Notes: generated from the sequence alone by a model not told the origin. A stretch of DNA of 64,000 nucleotides from Paenibacillus puerhi (GCF_009846885.1 NZ_WUWM01000013.1:1-64000), one strand, 5' to 3'. Shown: positions 16,178-25,171, numbered from the stretch's first letter. Program-made: numbers and translations.

Positions 16178-17347
16178 ATGCTAAACGCTAAAAACGTTGC
16201 AGCCGGGACCTTATCGGCTCTTATGGCTTGCACGGGAGGCGCCGTCTTAATCATCAGCTCGGCAGAGGCCGCAGGGCTCTCGCGTCCCGAACTGATCTCC
16301 TGGCTGTTTGTCGTCTACTTCGTCGGCGGCCTATTGAATCTCCTGTTGTCGCTTTTCTATAGAATACCGATGGCGGGAGCCCACTCGATAACAGCTGCCG
16401 CTTTCCTAAGCACAGCCGCAGCCCATTATTCACTTAGCGAGCTTGCCGGAAGCTTTCTTATGGCTGGCTGCCTGATCGCCATACTGGGCTTCTCCGGTTT
16501 ATTGACGAAGGTGTTCCAGTGGATTCCGAGGCCATTGCTGGATGCGATGCTGGCGGGGATGATCCTGCATTATGCGGTCGATATGATTCCAGCTCTCCAG
16601 CAGTCCCCAATCTCAGGAGGTCTGGCTGTTATAGGCTTCTTTCTTGTTCCGAAAATCTCACGCATCATCCCGCCCCTGCTGGGCGTACTCGTGTTCGGGA
16701 TCGCCGGACTGCTGCTGGAGCATGATTTTCCCGCCTTGCAGACGTCGGGCTTTACGCTTCCGCAGTTGGTTGTACCGGAGTTCACCGTCAACGGCTTCTT
16801 CTCGCTCGCGGTTCCGATCGCTGTGCTTATTCTGAGCAATGATGTGGCGGTCGCGCTGGCCGCGCTGAAAAAAAATGGCTTTCAAGCGCCGTTCAACAAG
16901 CTCATTGCCATATCCGGTCTAGGGACCGCGTTTGTGAGTTTGTTCGGCGGTCATTCGGTAAACATCGGAGGGATGATGACGACCTTATGCAGCAGCGAGG
17001 AGGCAGGGATCAAGGAAGAACGTTACCGGGCTGCCGTAGTGTCTGGCGTACTTGTCGCATTATTCGGTTTGTTTGCCTGGAAGGCGATCGCCGTCATCGA
17101 GCTGGTTCCGAAGTCGTTCATTGTGATCATCACCGGTTTTTCTCTCCTCGGGGTGCTGTTGAGCAGCATGAGATCGGCATTTGCCGAATCTTCCTATCGG
17201 TTTTCGGTGTTATTTTCGTTTGTGATCGCCATCTCGAATGTCCAGGTTTGGGGCGTCTCGGCCGCCGTCTGGTCGCTGCTTATCGGTACCCTTACGGCCA
17301 AGCTGCTTGGCGAGGGAAGAGCTGCCACCGGTCAGCAGGGGGAATAG
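16178..17347 (+). CDS. BenE-like benzoate/H+ symporter family membrane transporter
   Basis: The 389-residue protein has about 12 hydrophobic segments, with the family-typical first helix containing GTLSALMACTGGAVLII and a conserved GGHSVNIGGMMTTLC segment in the middle. BenE-family carriers are secondary transporters related to NCS2; substrates include benzoate, but most members are untested. AAGGAATG precedes the ATG. The divergent MocR gene suggests control by a PLP-related or amino compound, so benzoate may not be the natural substrate. Confidence 0.75.
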   Translation: MLNAKNVAAGTLSALMACTGGAVLIISSAEAAGLSRPELISWLFVVYFVGGLLNLLLSLFYRIPMAGAHSITAAAFLSTAAAHYSLSELAGSFLMAGCLIAILGFSGLLTKVFQWIPRPLLDAMLAGMILHYAVDMIPALQQSPISGGLAVIGFFLVPKISRIIPPLLGVLVFGIAGLLLEHDFPALQTSGFTLPQLVVPEFTVNGFFSLAVPIAVLILSNDVAVALAALKKNGFQAPFNKLIAISGLGTAFVSLFGGHSVNIGGMMTTLCSSEEAGIKEERYRAAVVSGVLVALFGLFAWKAIAVIELVPKSFIVIITGFSLLGVLLSSMRSAFAESSYRFSVLFSFVIAISNVQVWGVSAAVWSLLIGTLTAKLLGEGRAATGQQGE

Positions 17348-17474
17348 ACGGTTCTATCGGATAATGTTCACACAATCTTACTCGGAATAGCCCGATCGGG
17401 TCATATGAATCCGGTTATAATTGTCTAGAATAAAAGGGAGACAATCGGTAAAGAAAAGGAAGGGGAGTGATGCC

Positions 17475-18860
17475 GTGAATGATCTGATTCGCTGGCTCCG
17501 CCTGTCAGGCTGGGTCTTCCTGTGCCTGTGGTGCCTATGGTGCCTGTGGTTGCCAGCAGGAGCGGCCTTTGCTCAGCCCGCACCGCAGACGGCTTCCTCG
17601 CCTGGCTTGCAGAAGCTCATCGACGCCACGCCGGAGGGAGGCACTCTCATTCTCCAGGCAGGCCGGTATGCGGGCGGCTCGACGATCGGCAAGTCCATTC
17701 GGGTGGAAGCCCGGGGTGAGGTTCTCATCCAGGGTGACGGCCCGGAGCCGGCCTTGCATATCCAAGCCGACAACGTTCAACTCCGCGGTGTCGTTCTGGA
17801 GCAGAACGCCGGGGATGAAACAGCAGCCTTGCTCGTTACGGGCAGCGGCACCCTGCTTGAAGAGCTGACCGTCCGCACGGTGGCTTTCGGCATCGTGCTT
17901 CGGGATAATGAGCGCAACGAAATTCGGCAAACGACCGTCCGCAGGCTAGGTGAAGGAGAAGACCCGTCAGGAGCAAATTCGAGGATGGCTTCGGACAAGC
18001 GCAACGGGATCGATCTGTATAACTCTCATCAAAATCGGATACATGACAACGACATTGCAGGGATGAACGATGGCATTTATCTGGAAAGCAGTCACCGCAA
18101 CCTGGTGGAGAACAACTATGTGGAGCATTCCCGCTACGGCATCCATCTTATGTACACGGACGGAACGGTGGTACGCGGCAACCGGGGGGCGTACAACATT
18201 ACCGGTGCGATGGTGATGGGGGTTAAGGACGCCGAAGTGACGGACAATACGTTCATGAAGCAAAGCGAAAGCGTGAATTCGCAGGGGCTGCTGTTCTTCG
18301 ATGTAGAAACGTCCCGGATCGCCGGCAATAAGGTGGAAGGAAACCGGGTCGGCCTTTTCATCGAGCAGTCTCATCGCAATGAATTCGGGAATAATGACGT
18401 ACTGAGAAATTTTGTAGGCGTCCAGTTTCTGGAATCGGAAGGAAACCGCTTCACTGGCAACCGCTTCATCGGGAACGTCATCGAGTCTCAGGCGAACGAG
18501 AGCGAGGACAATGTATTCACCGGAAACTACTGGGAAGCGTTTAAAGGCCTCGATACGAACGGCGATGGCGTCAGCGAGCTGGAATACGCCATGAATCCTT
18601 TTTTTGAGCGTCTGACCTCGGCCGTGCCCGCCTTTCAGCTTTTTTTCCAGTCGCCGGGGATGCTCTTCCTGGAAAGTATGTTTACGTCGGGACAAGAGCA
18701 ATGGTCGGTCGACGTTGCGCCGCGGATGTCGCCTGCCGTGAATGCCCCGTCTGGGGAAGCAAGCAGGGGACCCGCTCCGGCCGGTACGCTTGCCATAGGG
18801 CTGTTTTTGTTGGCAAGCTCCATATTCACAACCTATTATCTGGGGGTTAGAAGAAGATGA
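17475..18860 (+). CDS. nosD: NosD-like periplasmic copper-handling beta-helix protein
   Basis: A GTG start at 17475 with GGGGAG seven bases upstream is chosen over the TTG at 17421, because it places a normal signal peptide (RWLRLSGWVFLCLW then AGAAFA) at the N-terminus. The body has repeated parallel beta-helix turns such as NGIDLYNSHQNRIHDNDIAG, as in NosD, which helps load copper into nitrous oxide reductase. A C-terminal hydrophobic helix and RRR anchor it in the membrane. It is the first gene of a five-gene operon in which each gene overlaps the next. The signal peptide contains a triple repeat of the Cys-Leu-Trp unit. Confidence 0.85.
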   Translation: MNDLIRWLRLSGWVFLCLWCLWCLWLPAGAAFAQPAPQTASSPGLQKLIDATPEGGTLILQAGRYAGGSTIGKSIRVEARGEVLIQGDGPEPALHIQADNVQLRGVVLEQNAGDETAALLVTGSGTLLEELTVRTVAFGIVLRDNERNEIRQTTVRRLGEGEDPSGANSRMASDKRNGIDLYNSHQNRIHDNDIAGMNDGIYLESSHRNLVENNYVEHSRYGIHLMYTDGTVVRGNRGAYNITGAMVMGVKDAEVTDNTFMKQSESVNSQGLLFFDVETSRIAGNKVEGNRVGLFIEQSHRNEFGNNDVLRNFVGVQFLESEGNRFTGNRFIGNVIESQANESEDNVFTGNYWEAFKGLDTNGDGVSELEYAMNPFFERLTSAVPAFQLFFQSPGMLFLESMFTSGQEQWSVDVAPRMSPAVNAPSGEASRGPAPAGTLAIGLFLLASSIFTTYYLGVRRR

Positions 18861-19405
18861 GTAGACAAGTAAAGCTGTTTATTACCGCGTTTTTTCTGGT
18901 CGTGATCTTGGCAGGTTGCGGGGCAAAGGAAAAATTCCCGGCGCTTGCCATCAATGAAGCCGTCGATAAGTGCGCGATCTGCAACATGCAGGTGAAGGAC
19001 GATGCCTTTGCCACTCAGCTGACAACAACGGACGGCAAAAACTACAAGTTTGACGACCTGGGCTGCATGAACGAATGGAAGCAAAAGAACAGCACGGCAG
19101 CTATCGGCGCCCAGTATGTGCGCGACTATAACAACAAGGACTGGATTGCGTTTGACCAGGCGACTTATGTGTATGACGCCTCATTTAAGACTCCGATGGC
19201 CTACGGAATCTATACCTTCAAGGACAAAGCCGAGGCTCAGAAGTTCGTCGATACGCAGAAAAAAGGCAAGGTGATGACCGCAGCAGAGCTCGCCACCCAC
19301 ACTTGGGAGCAGAGCAAGGGCGCGATGGACTCTCACTCTCACGGCCATGGGGCGGAGAGCGGCGGCGCGGCGAAGACGGATGACAAAGGGATGCACGGCA
19401 AATGA
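18857..19405 (+). CDS. nosL: NosL copper-chaperone lipoprotein
   Basis: The 182-residue protein has a lipobox VILAGC with Cys21 and then the NosL metal motif DKCAICNMQVKDDAFA. It also has the conserved segment YKFDDLGCMNEW. NosL delivers Cu(I) for the copper centres of nitrous oxide reductase. The last 30 residues are His-rich (DSHSHGHG and GMHGK), which could add a metal-binding tail. It overlaps nosD by the bases ATGA, which points to translational coupling, and it overlaps nosY in the same way. Confidence 0.9.
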   Translation: MSRQVKLFITAFFLVVILAGCGAKEKFPALAINEAVDKCAICNMQVKDDAFATQLTTTDGKNYKFDDLGCMNEWKQKNSTAAIGAQYVRDYNNKDWIAFDQATYVYDASFKTPMAYGIYTFKDKAEAQKFVDTQKKGKVMTAAELATHTWEQSKGAMDSHSHGHGAESGGAAKTDDKGMHGK

Positions 19406-20220
19406 ATCTGCTGCACATCGCTTTAAGAGAAATTAAGATCGGATTTCGCAATCCATGGGCCTACTCGTTTATGGCCCTTTTTGCTCTATTCAGCTTGTCC
19501 CTGCTGCTGATCAATGCCCAGAGGTTCGTGCAGGGATATTCCAGCACAACTTCGTCAATGCTGAACCTGATTTTGTACCTATTACCGCTAATGACGCTGC
19601 TGCTAGGCTCTTTTTCGCTCACGGCGGAGAAGGAAGAGGGAAGCTGGCAGCTGCTTTCGACTTACCCTCTTAGTACATTCTCTTTTATCGTCGGCAAGTA
19701 TGTGGGGCTTACGGCTGTGCTGATCACCATCGTCACCTTCGGCTACGGACTGACCGGGGTCGTCGGCTCCTTGACGGGAAGAGGTCTGGATAGCCGGACC
19801 TTCGGGATGTTTCTGGCGTTTTCGTTCGGACTCATACTCTTATTCCTCTCGATCGCGCTCGTGATTGGCACGATAGCCAAAAATCGCTGGCAAGCCTTGA
19901 CGCTTGGCGTCGCGATCTGGTTTTTCGCCATTATCGGCTGGCCTACCTTGCTCATCGCGCTGCTTGGCCTGCTGCCTTATGTATGGATTAAGCCAGTCCT
20001 GGTGGCGCTTACCTTCCTCAACCCGGCTGAGCTCGTCCGCCTGTTCGTCGTCATCAAGCTTGGCGGAGGGGCGGCTCTCGGTCCCGAGTATTATCAATGG
20101 GTCGGGTGGATCTCGAAGCCATCCGGCAGCGGGCTGTTTCTGCTGGTCTGCGCACTGTGGGTAACTGCGGCCATCGGTTGGGCCAATCTCGTATGGGAAA
20201 GGGGGCGGTCCCGTGGATAA
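19402..20220 (+). CDS. nosY: NosY-type ABC transporter permease
   Basis: The 272-residue integral membrane protein starts with the pattern LREIKIGFRNPWAYSFMALF and has six hydrophobic segments, as in the ABC-2 permease NosY. With NosD and NosF it forms the NosDFY complex that supplies copper or sulfur to the nitrous oxide reductase centres. The motif EKEEGSWQLLSTYP at the cytoplasmic loop is the site that touches the ATPase. It overlaps nosF by eight bases. Confidence 0.85.
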   Translation: MNLLHIALREIKIGFRNPWAYSFMALFALFSLSLLLINAQRFVQGYSSTTSSMLNLILYLLPLMTLLLGSFSLTAEKEEGSWQLLSTYPLSTFSFIVGKYVGLTAVLITIVTFGYGLTGVVGSLTGRGLDSRTFGMFLAFSFGLILLFLSIALVIGTIAKNRWQALTLGVAIWFFAIIGWPTLLIALLGLLPYVWIKPVLVALTFLNPAELVRLFVVIKLGGGAALGPEYYQWVGWISKPSGSGLFLLVCALWVTAAIGWANLVWERGRSRG

Positions 20221-20956
20221 GCCTGTATTAGTCGTGAAGGGTGTAGGGAAGGATATCGGAAAAAAAACCATTCTCGGATCGATCGATCTGCAGCTCCGCT
20301 CGGGCCAATCGCTTGCGCTATGCGGCGGCAACGGCGTCGGAAAAAGCACGCTTCTGCGGATGATTGCCGGGATTACCCGGCCGACGAGGGGCAGTATCGC
20401 CCTGGGCGGCATCCAGTGGGCGGACAACCGGAGGCGGTATGCCGACCAGCTCGGCTATATGCCGGACGACTACTTGTTCGGTCAGGGGCTGTCGGCGGAA
20501 GAAACGCTGTCCTTCTGGGCCTCCTTGCGCAAGGTATCGCAAGCCCGCGTCAGCGAAACGCTGGAGCTTGTCGGCTTAAGCGAGGTTCGGCGCAATCCGG
20601 TTACTTCTTTCTCCAAAGGGATGCGCCAGCGTCTGCTGTTCGCACAGGCGCTTCTGGCGAAGCCCGCATTGCTGCTGATGGACGAGCCAACGAACGGGCT
20701 CGACCCTTACTGGATGGATTCGTTCGCCGAGCTTGTCCGGTTCGCCAAGGGTGAGGGGCATGCCGTGCTGTTCTCCACGCATCAGCTCCAGATCGCCGAG
20801 GCGACGGCCGATCACGTCGTCTTCCTGAAGGACGGCGGCATCGCGGAGCAAGGTACGACGGCATCCATACTCGAGAGGTATGGTCCGTACGGACTTCAAA
20901 CGGTATTCAGCCGGCTGTTCGGCGGCAGTCAACCGGGTCAGGCGCGGGTGCCATGA
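20213..20956 (+). CDS. nosF: NosF-type ABC transporter ATPase
   Basis: The 247-residue protein has Walker A (GGNGVGKST), signature (SFSKGMRQRL), Walker B (LLLMDEPTNGLDP) and a switch His (FSTHQ). It is the ATPase of the NosDFY complex. The GTG start has GGGGGCGG upstream inside the end of nosY. It overlaps the thioredoxin-like gene by ATGA. Confidence 0.88.
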   Translation: MDKPVLVVKGVGKDIGKKTILGSIDLQLRSGQSLALCGGNGVGKSTLLRMIAGITRPTRGSIALGGIQWADNRRRYADQLGYMPDDYLFGQGLSAEETLSFWASLRKVSQARVSETLELVGLSEVRRNPVTSFSKGMRQRLLFAQALLAKPALLLMDEPTNGLDPYWMDSFAELVRFAKGEGHAVLFSTHQLQIAEATADHVVFLKDGGIAEQGTTASILERYGPYGLQTVFSRLFGGSQPGQARVP

Positions 20957-21489
20957 GCAGAGGCGCGAGGATTCGGCCGAGAACGGCTTTGAACGCGGCG
21001 ATCCTTATCCTGCTGGCGGCAGCTCTGCTGTATACGCTGCTGCAGATTCGCACGGATAAGCAAGGAATCTTGAGGGTAGGGGATGCCGCGCCCGAGTTTA
21101 CCGCCATGACGCTGGAAGGGGAGGCGGTCGCCCTGTCCGACTACCGGGGACAGGGGGTTATGCTTAATTTCTGGGCATCCTGGTGCGGACCCTGCGTCAG
21201 CGAGATGCCGCGGATGAATGAAGCATACGAGGATGACTTGCCCGGGGTGGCGGTGCTTGCCGTCAATGTTGGCGAATCCAGAGGGACGGCGGCCGGATTC
21301 GTCTCGGATCATAAGCTGACCTTCCCGATCCTGCTCGATCCGAGCGGGGAAGCGGCTGACAGCTACGGGCTGATCGGCCTCCCGCGGACTTTTCTGATCG
21401 ATAAGCAAGGGCGTATCGCCCAGATCGTCCCCGGCGAGCTGGCAAGCGTCGATCAGATCCGCGAACTGATGGAGAGCGTACGGCCGTAG
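20953..21489 (+). CDS. Membrane-anchored thioredoxin-like protein (TlpA/ResA type)
   Basis: The 178-residue protein has an N-terminal signal anchor (residues 12-32), then a redoxin domain with WASWCGPC (Cys78 and Cys81) and the cis-proline segment GLPRTFLID. ResA-type proteins reduce cysteines outside the membrane. In this operon it would keep the metal-binding cysteines of NosL or of a copper enzyme reduced. It is the last gene; a strong terminator follows. Confidence 0.88.
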   Translation: MSRGARIRPRTALNAAILILLAAALLYTLLQIRTDKQGILRVGDAAPEFTAMTLEGEAVALSDYRGQGVMLNFWASWCGPCVSEMPRMNEAYEDDLPGVAVLAVNVGESRGTAAGFVSDHKLTFPILLDPSGEAADSYGLIGLPRTFLIDKQGRIAQIVPGELASVDQIRELMESVRP

Positions 21490-21517
21490 GCGCGATGCCC
21501 AGGCCATTGGATTTTTA

Positions 21518-21552
21518 AAGAACCGTCCGGTGATTGAGCCGGACGGTTCTTT
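21518..21552 (+). terminator. Terminator of the nos operon
   Basis: AAGAACCGTCCGG pairs perfectly with CCGGACGGTTCTT over an eight-base loop, followed by a short T stretch. Confidence 0.8.
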
Positions 21553-21585
21553 GACATGGCTCGCCCTAAACCCTCGCCGCATTTT

Positions 21586-21639
21586 GAACACCATTTACGT
21601 TTTCATGTATAGTGGAAAAGAAGTTTGTCGTGGTATATT
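21586..21639 (+). promoter_or_regulatory. Activator-type promoter of yesN-like gene
   Basis: GAACA at 21586 and TTTCATGTATA at 21601 are followed by an extended -10 (TGGTATATT, hexamer at 21634). The same elements with the same spacings occur at 25076-25129 before the permease gene. There is no recognisable -35 hexamer, as expected for an activator-dependent promoter. The YesN-like regulator is the obvious candidate to bind; this is inference. Confidence 0.6.
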
Positions 21640-21655
21640 TACTTATTACCCATTT

Positions 21656-21669
21656 TGATAACGCTTACA
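21656..21669 (+). promoter_or_regulatory. cre site (CcpA)
   Basis: TGATAACGCTTACA matches the CcpA consensus TGWAARCGYTWNCW with one mismatch. It lies just downstream of the -10, where binding would block transcription when glucose is present. Confidence 0.65.
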
Positions 21670-21701
21670 AATAAGTAAATCATAAAGAGGAGGAAACGAG
21701 C

Positions 21702-23285
21702 ATGTACAAAAGATGGCTGAATGTGATCGTAGTGGATGATGAACTGCCGCTCCGTCAAGAGCTGAGGTCGTTTCCATGGGGAGACTGGGGGGCGGTGCTT
21801 GCCGGAGAGGCCGAAAACGGACTGGAGGCGCTCAGGCTTTGCCGGGATTGCCAGCCTGATGTCATCGTGACGGATATTACGATGCCGCTTATGAACGGAA
21901 TTGAGCTTACCGCGCATCTCAAGCGTGAATTTCCCGCTGCGCAGGTAATTCTGCTGACATGTCACAGCGATTTCGAGTATGCTCGCGAGGCGCTGAGGCT
22001 GGGAGCCCTGGAGTATCTGGTCAAGGTTACCCTGGATGAAAGCGAGCTGGAGAGGGCGATCAACCGGGCGCGTGAGGCGATCGAGCGTGAATGGGCTCAC
22101 CGCAGGACGGCGCTGGAGCAGCGCAGGCGCGAGCAATCCAAGCTTATTGGCCGTCTGCTCAAGGACCGATCCCGCGAAGACGAGGCGATGGCCTCCGAGC
22201 TGATCGGCAGCGGCCTAATCTCGAAGCTGCCGGCGAGGCTGGCCATGATTAAGGTGCAAAGCGGCGAAGAGGATCGCGTATTTGTCGAGCAGGAGATTCA
22301 GTCGGCCCTGGAGGCGATGGAGCTTTCGGCGAGCCCCGGTTTCTCCTGGCTTCCGGTGAGCAGCATGGAGTATGCTCTGTTTTTTCAAGAAGACGAACCG
22401 CAAGCCAGTCAGCTCCGGATCAGGCTGGAGGCTGTCGTGCGCGGCTTGAACCAAGCGCTCGACGTTAATTTGCCTTTTCTCCCGAATAAGGCGGTTATTT
22501 ATGGCGTGATCAGCGAGTCGCTGACGAACGTCAAGGAGTACCGGCAAGCCTTCGCTTTAAGCAAGCTTTGGCAGGAGGCCAAGTTTTACGAGCCTGAAGC
22601 TGCACAATCGATATTTATCGGCAGGCCGGTACCTCTAAGCGCTATGGATAAGGCTTCGTCTGCTCAGCTGCTCGGCCCTTTGCAGCGCTACTCGGCAGCG
22701 GAAAGCGACGATTTGATTGTCTATTTGCAAACCGAATTTGTCCGGAATTGCCTCAAGCTGCGCTATTCGCCCGATGACCTGAAGGAAGGCGTTAGCGATT
22801 TCCTCGAGGCATGGGACTCCGGCGGAGCATCCGATCCCGAGCTGTCGGATATCCGGCATGCGGCGACATTGAGTCATTTGGTGGAAGCCATGGTTCGTTG
22901 TATGGAACGGAAGAACAGCCAACGCAGCAGGCTTCGCCTGGAGATTCAAGAGGCGAAGCAGTATATCGAGCAGCATCTCCATGAACCGGTTACGCTGCAG
23001 TTGCTGGCCGACAAGGTTGCTTTAAGTCCCCATTACCTCAGTCGGCTGTTCCGCGAGGAGATCGGCGAATCCGTCCACGAATATATAACTAGACTCCGCA
23101 TGGAGCTGGCTATCCGGTTGCTTCAGCAAACCAATCTGAAGGTCTATGAGGTGGCGGAGCGCGCAGGTATACCGAGCTACCGCTATTTCTCCACGATGTT
23201 CCGCAGCTGGACCGGTGTATCCCCGACGGAGTATAAGAAACAACAGGGCGGTCAAGCCCGGGACGAAGGAGGAGAGGGCAGATGA
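21702..23285 (+). CDS. YesN-type two-component response regulator with AraC output
   Basis: The 527-residue protein has a receiver domain at residues 1-125 with phospho-acceptor Asp58 in VIVTDITMP and the conserved Lys in YLVKVTL. A linker of about 270 residues follows, and then a double helix-turn-helix AraC domain (SPHYLSRLFREEIGES and FSTMFRSWTGVSPTEYKKQQ). The start follows GAGGAGG. It overlaps the sensor kinase gene by ATGA. It probably activates the importer genes that follow and its own gene. Confidence 0.92.
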   Translation: MYKRWLNVIVVDDELPLRQELRSFPWGDWGAVLAGEAENGLEALRLCRDCQPDVIVTDITMPLMNGIELTAHLKREFPAAQVILLTCHSDFEYAREALRLGALEYLVKVTLDESELERAINRAREAIEREWAHRRTALEQRRREQSKLIGRLLKDRSREDEAMASELIGSGLISKLPARLAMIKVQSGEEDRVFVEQEIQSALEAMELSASPGFSWLPVSSMEYALFFQEDEPQASQLRIRLEAVVRGLNQALDVNLPFLPNKAVIYGVISESLTNVKEYRQAFALSKLWQEAKFYEPEAAQSIFIGRPVPLSAMDKASSAQLLGPLQRYSAAESDDLIVYLQTEFVRNCLKLRYSPDDLKEGVSDFLEAWDSGGASDPELSDIRHAATLSHLVEAMVRCMERKNSQRSRLRLEIQEAKQYIEQHLHEPVTLQLLADKVALSPHYLSRLFREEIGESVHEYITRLRMELAIRLLQQTNLKVYEVAERAGIPSYRYFSTMFRSWTGVSPTEYKKQQGGQARDEGGEGR

Positions 23286-25072
23286 GCGGCTGGCTCAAGA
23301 GGTACCACCGTGTGGGGATCGCGACGAAGCAATTCGTGTTTCTGTTCTTCGTCACCTTCATTATGTTTATTGCCCTTGCGTTGAACAATCTGCGCGATGC
23401 CGAAGCGCTGTTCCGCGATCAGGTCGTTCGCGATGCGCAGCAGCTAATCGGGAGGACCAACCAGTATATCGACTCCTATCTCGACAATGTGCAAAATATG
23501 CTGCTTCTGCTCTCTACCCGGGACGACTTGTTTCTTGAAGGGCAGGAGGAGGAGGCGCTGAAGACGTTAAAAACCTATGCCAGCTACAACAGCTCCGTGG
23601 CGCGGACGTTGTATCTGATCAGCGAAGACGGACGGGTGTTCTCGAACAACCAGGTCACCTATGAAATCATAGGCAATCCGCATCTGAAATCCTTGTATCG
23701 GCTGGCGCTGTCCAACTACGGAGCCATGAATGTCAGCGAGCCTTATAGCTCGCCGCTATCCGGGACAACGATCGCCTACGTGCTCCCGGTTACCGATAAG
23801 GACAAATCCCATACCAAGGGGGTCGCCATAGTCGAAATCGATCTTGAACGGCTGACCGGCCTCGTAGCTCCTCTGCTGGTGAACGACAACCAGACCTTTA
23901 CGATCATTTCCAGAAAAAATAATGTGATTACGTATACCGATCCGAAGGACAAGCTGCTGCCTTACGTCCCCGGAACATTCCTGCCGCAGCTGAAGCCGGA
24001 ATTTTTGGAAAGTCTCGCCGAGCTTCCGATCGGGGTAAGGACGATGCAGGGCAACGACAATTCGCTGGTCGTGATCAAATCGACGAGCAACCGGCTCGGC
24101 TGGTCGCTTATTTGCTTTATAAAGGAGGACTTTTTTTATCAAAATGTGCTGAAGCTGTATCAAAATTACCGGGATGCCGGTATGATCTGGCTGGTCGTGC
24201 TTTTTATCAGTACATGGATCATGACTCGCCACTTCACCAAGCCTGTCCGAGGGCTGGCGGCCAAGATGGACCGGGTCCGCGATCTGGGCGTGCTTTCGCA
24301 TATTTCGATCGACCGTTCCGACGAGATCGGCCGGCTGGCCCGCAGCTATAACGCGATGATGGAGCGCATCCACACGCTGCTCAATGAAACGAAGGAGATG
24401 GAGGCGAAGAAGAAGCAATTCGAGCTGAACATGCTTCAGAGCCAAATCGCCCCCCACTTCCTTTACAATACCCTCGCCTGCATCAGCAGCCTCGCCCGTC
24501 AAGGAAGAGTAGACGATGTACGGGAAACGATAAAGTCGCTGGTAGCGCTGCTCTCCTTCAGCTTTAACAAATCGTCCGAGTACGTCACGCTGGCGGAAGA
24601 GCTGGAAGGACTGCAAAGATATGTGCAAATCCAGCGGGTGCGCTACGGGGATGTCTTCAAGCTTACGATCGATGTGGATCAAGCCGCTCTTCAAGGCAAG
24701 CTGCTGAAGCTTACGCTTCAGCCCGTCGTGGAAAACGCGATCTTCCATGGCCTTGTACCGAAAAAAATAAAAGGGCATATCCATGTCCGGGGACGCTTGG
24801 CGCAAGGCATGCTGAGGCTGTCGATCTGCGACGACGGGCTTGGGATGAGTCCGGATATGGTGCAGAGCTTGCTGATAAAGCCCAAGGATGTGCCGTCCAA
24901 ATACTCCTTTACCGGCATGGGTATGATCAATGTGCATGAACGAATCCGCCTCCATTACGGACGTCCGTATGGACTCAAGGTTCGATCGCTTCTAGGGAAG
25001 GGTACGCTCGTCCGCCTTCTGATGCCCTTTGAGCGGTGGGGAGAAGAGCCTGCCGCGCAGGAAAAACCGTAA
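23282..25072 (+). CDS. YesM-type sensor histidine kinase
   Basis: The 596-residue protein has a transmembrane helix near residues 17-35, an extracellular sensor of about 250 residues, a second helix near 303-320, a HAMP linker (HFTKPVRGLAAKMD), the phospho-acceptor motif SQIAPHFLYNTL and the ATP-binding HATPase boxes (VVENAIFHG, DDGLGMS). It is the partner of the YesN-like regulator upstream. The ligand is probably an oligosaccharide bound outside the cell. Confidence 0.92.
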   Translation: MSGWLKRYHRVGIATKQFVFLFFVTFIMFIALALNNLRDAEALFRDQVVRDAQQLIGRTNQYIDSYLDNVQNMLLLLSTRDDLFLEGQEEEALKTLKTYASYNSSVARTLYLISEDGRVFSNNQVTYEIIGNPHLKSLYRLALSNYGAMNVSEPYSSPLSGTTIAYVLPVTDKDKSHTKGVAIVEIDLERLTGLVAPLLVNDNQTFTIISRKNNVITYTDPKDKLLPYVPGTFLPQLKPEFLESLAELPIGVRTMQGNDNSLVVIKSTSNRLGWSLICFIKEDFFYQNVLKLYQNYRDAGMIWLVVLFISTWIMTRHFTKPVRGLAAKMDRVRDLGVLSHISIDRSDEIGRLARSYNAMMERIHTLLNETKEMEAKKKQFELNMLQSQIAPHFLYNTLACISSLARQGRVDDVRETIKSLVALLSFSFNKSSEYVTLAEELEGLQRYVQIQRVRYGDVFKLTIDVDQAALQGKLLKLTLQPVVENAIFHGLVPKKIKGHIHVRGRLAQGMLRLSICDDGLGMSPDMVQSLLIKPKDVPSKYSFTGMGMINVHERIRLHYGRPYGLKVRSLLGKGTLVRLLMPFERWGEEPAAQEKP

Positions 25073-25075
25073 CTC

Positions 25076-25129
25076 GAACAGTTTTGTCGGTTTCATGTAT
25101 ATTCATCGAAAGCATCGGATTGCTATACT
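25076..25129 (+). promoter_or_regulatory. Activator-type promoter of the importer genes
   Basis: GAACA at 25076, TTTCATGTATA at 25091 and an extended -10 (TGCTATACT, hexamer at 25124) repeat the layout before the yesN-like gene base for base in spacing. It lies between the kinase gene stop and the permease start, so the importer can be induced separately. Confidence 0.6.
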
Positions 25130-25171
25130 GGGGACCAGGAAATGAAAGCGCAATCAAAAAGGGGTGAGAGC

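Noticed and set aside
17421-17474. Earlier TTG start for nosD
   Set aside because: It would put a charged stretch before the signal peptide and has no ribosome site, while GTG 17475 has both in order.
17348-17474. FNR box before the nos operon
   Set aside because: A TTCACA half site is present near 17368 but no matching second half at six-base spacing.
23756-24955. Long - strand open frame of 399 residues
   Set aside because: It is antisense to the YesM-type kinase gene and has a His/Arg/Gln-rich composition typical of a shadow frame.
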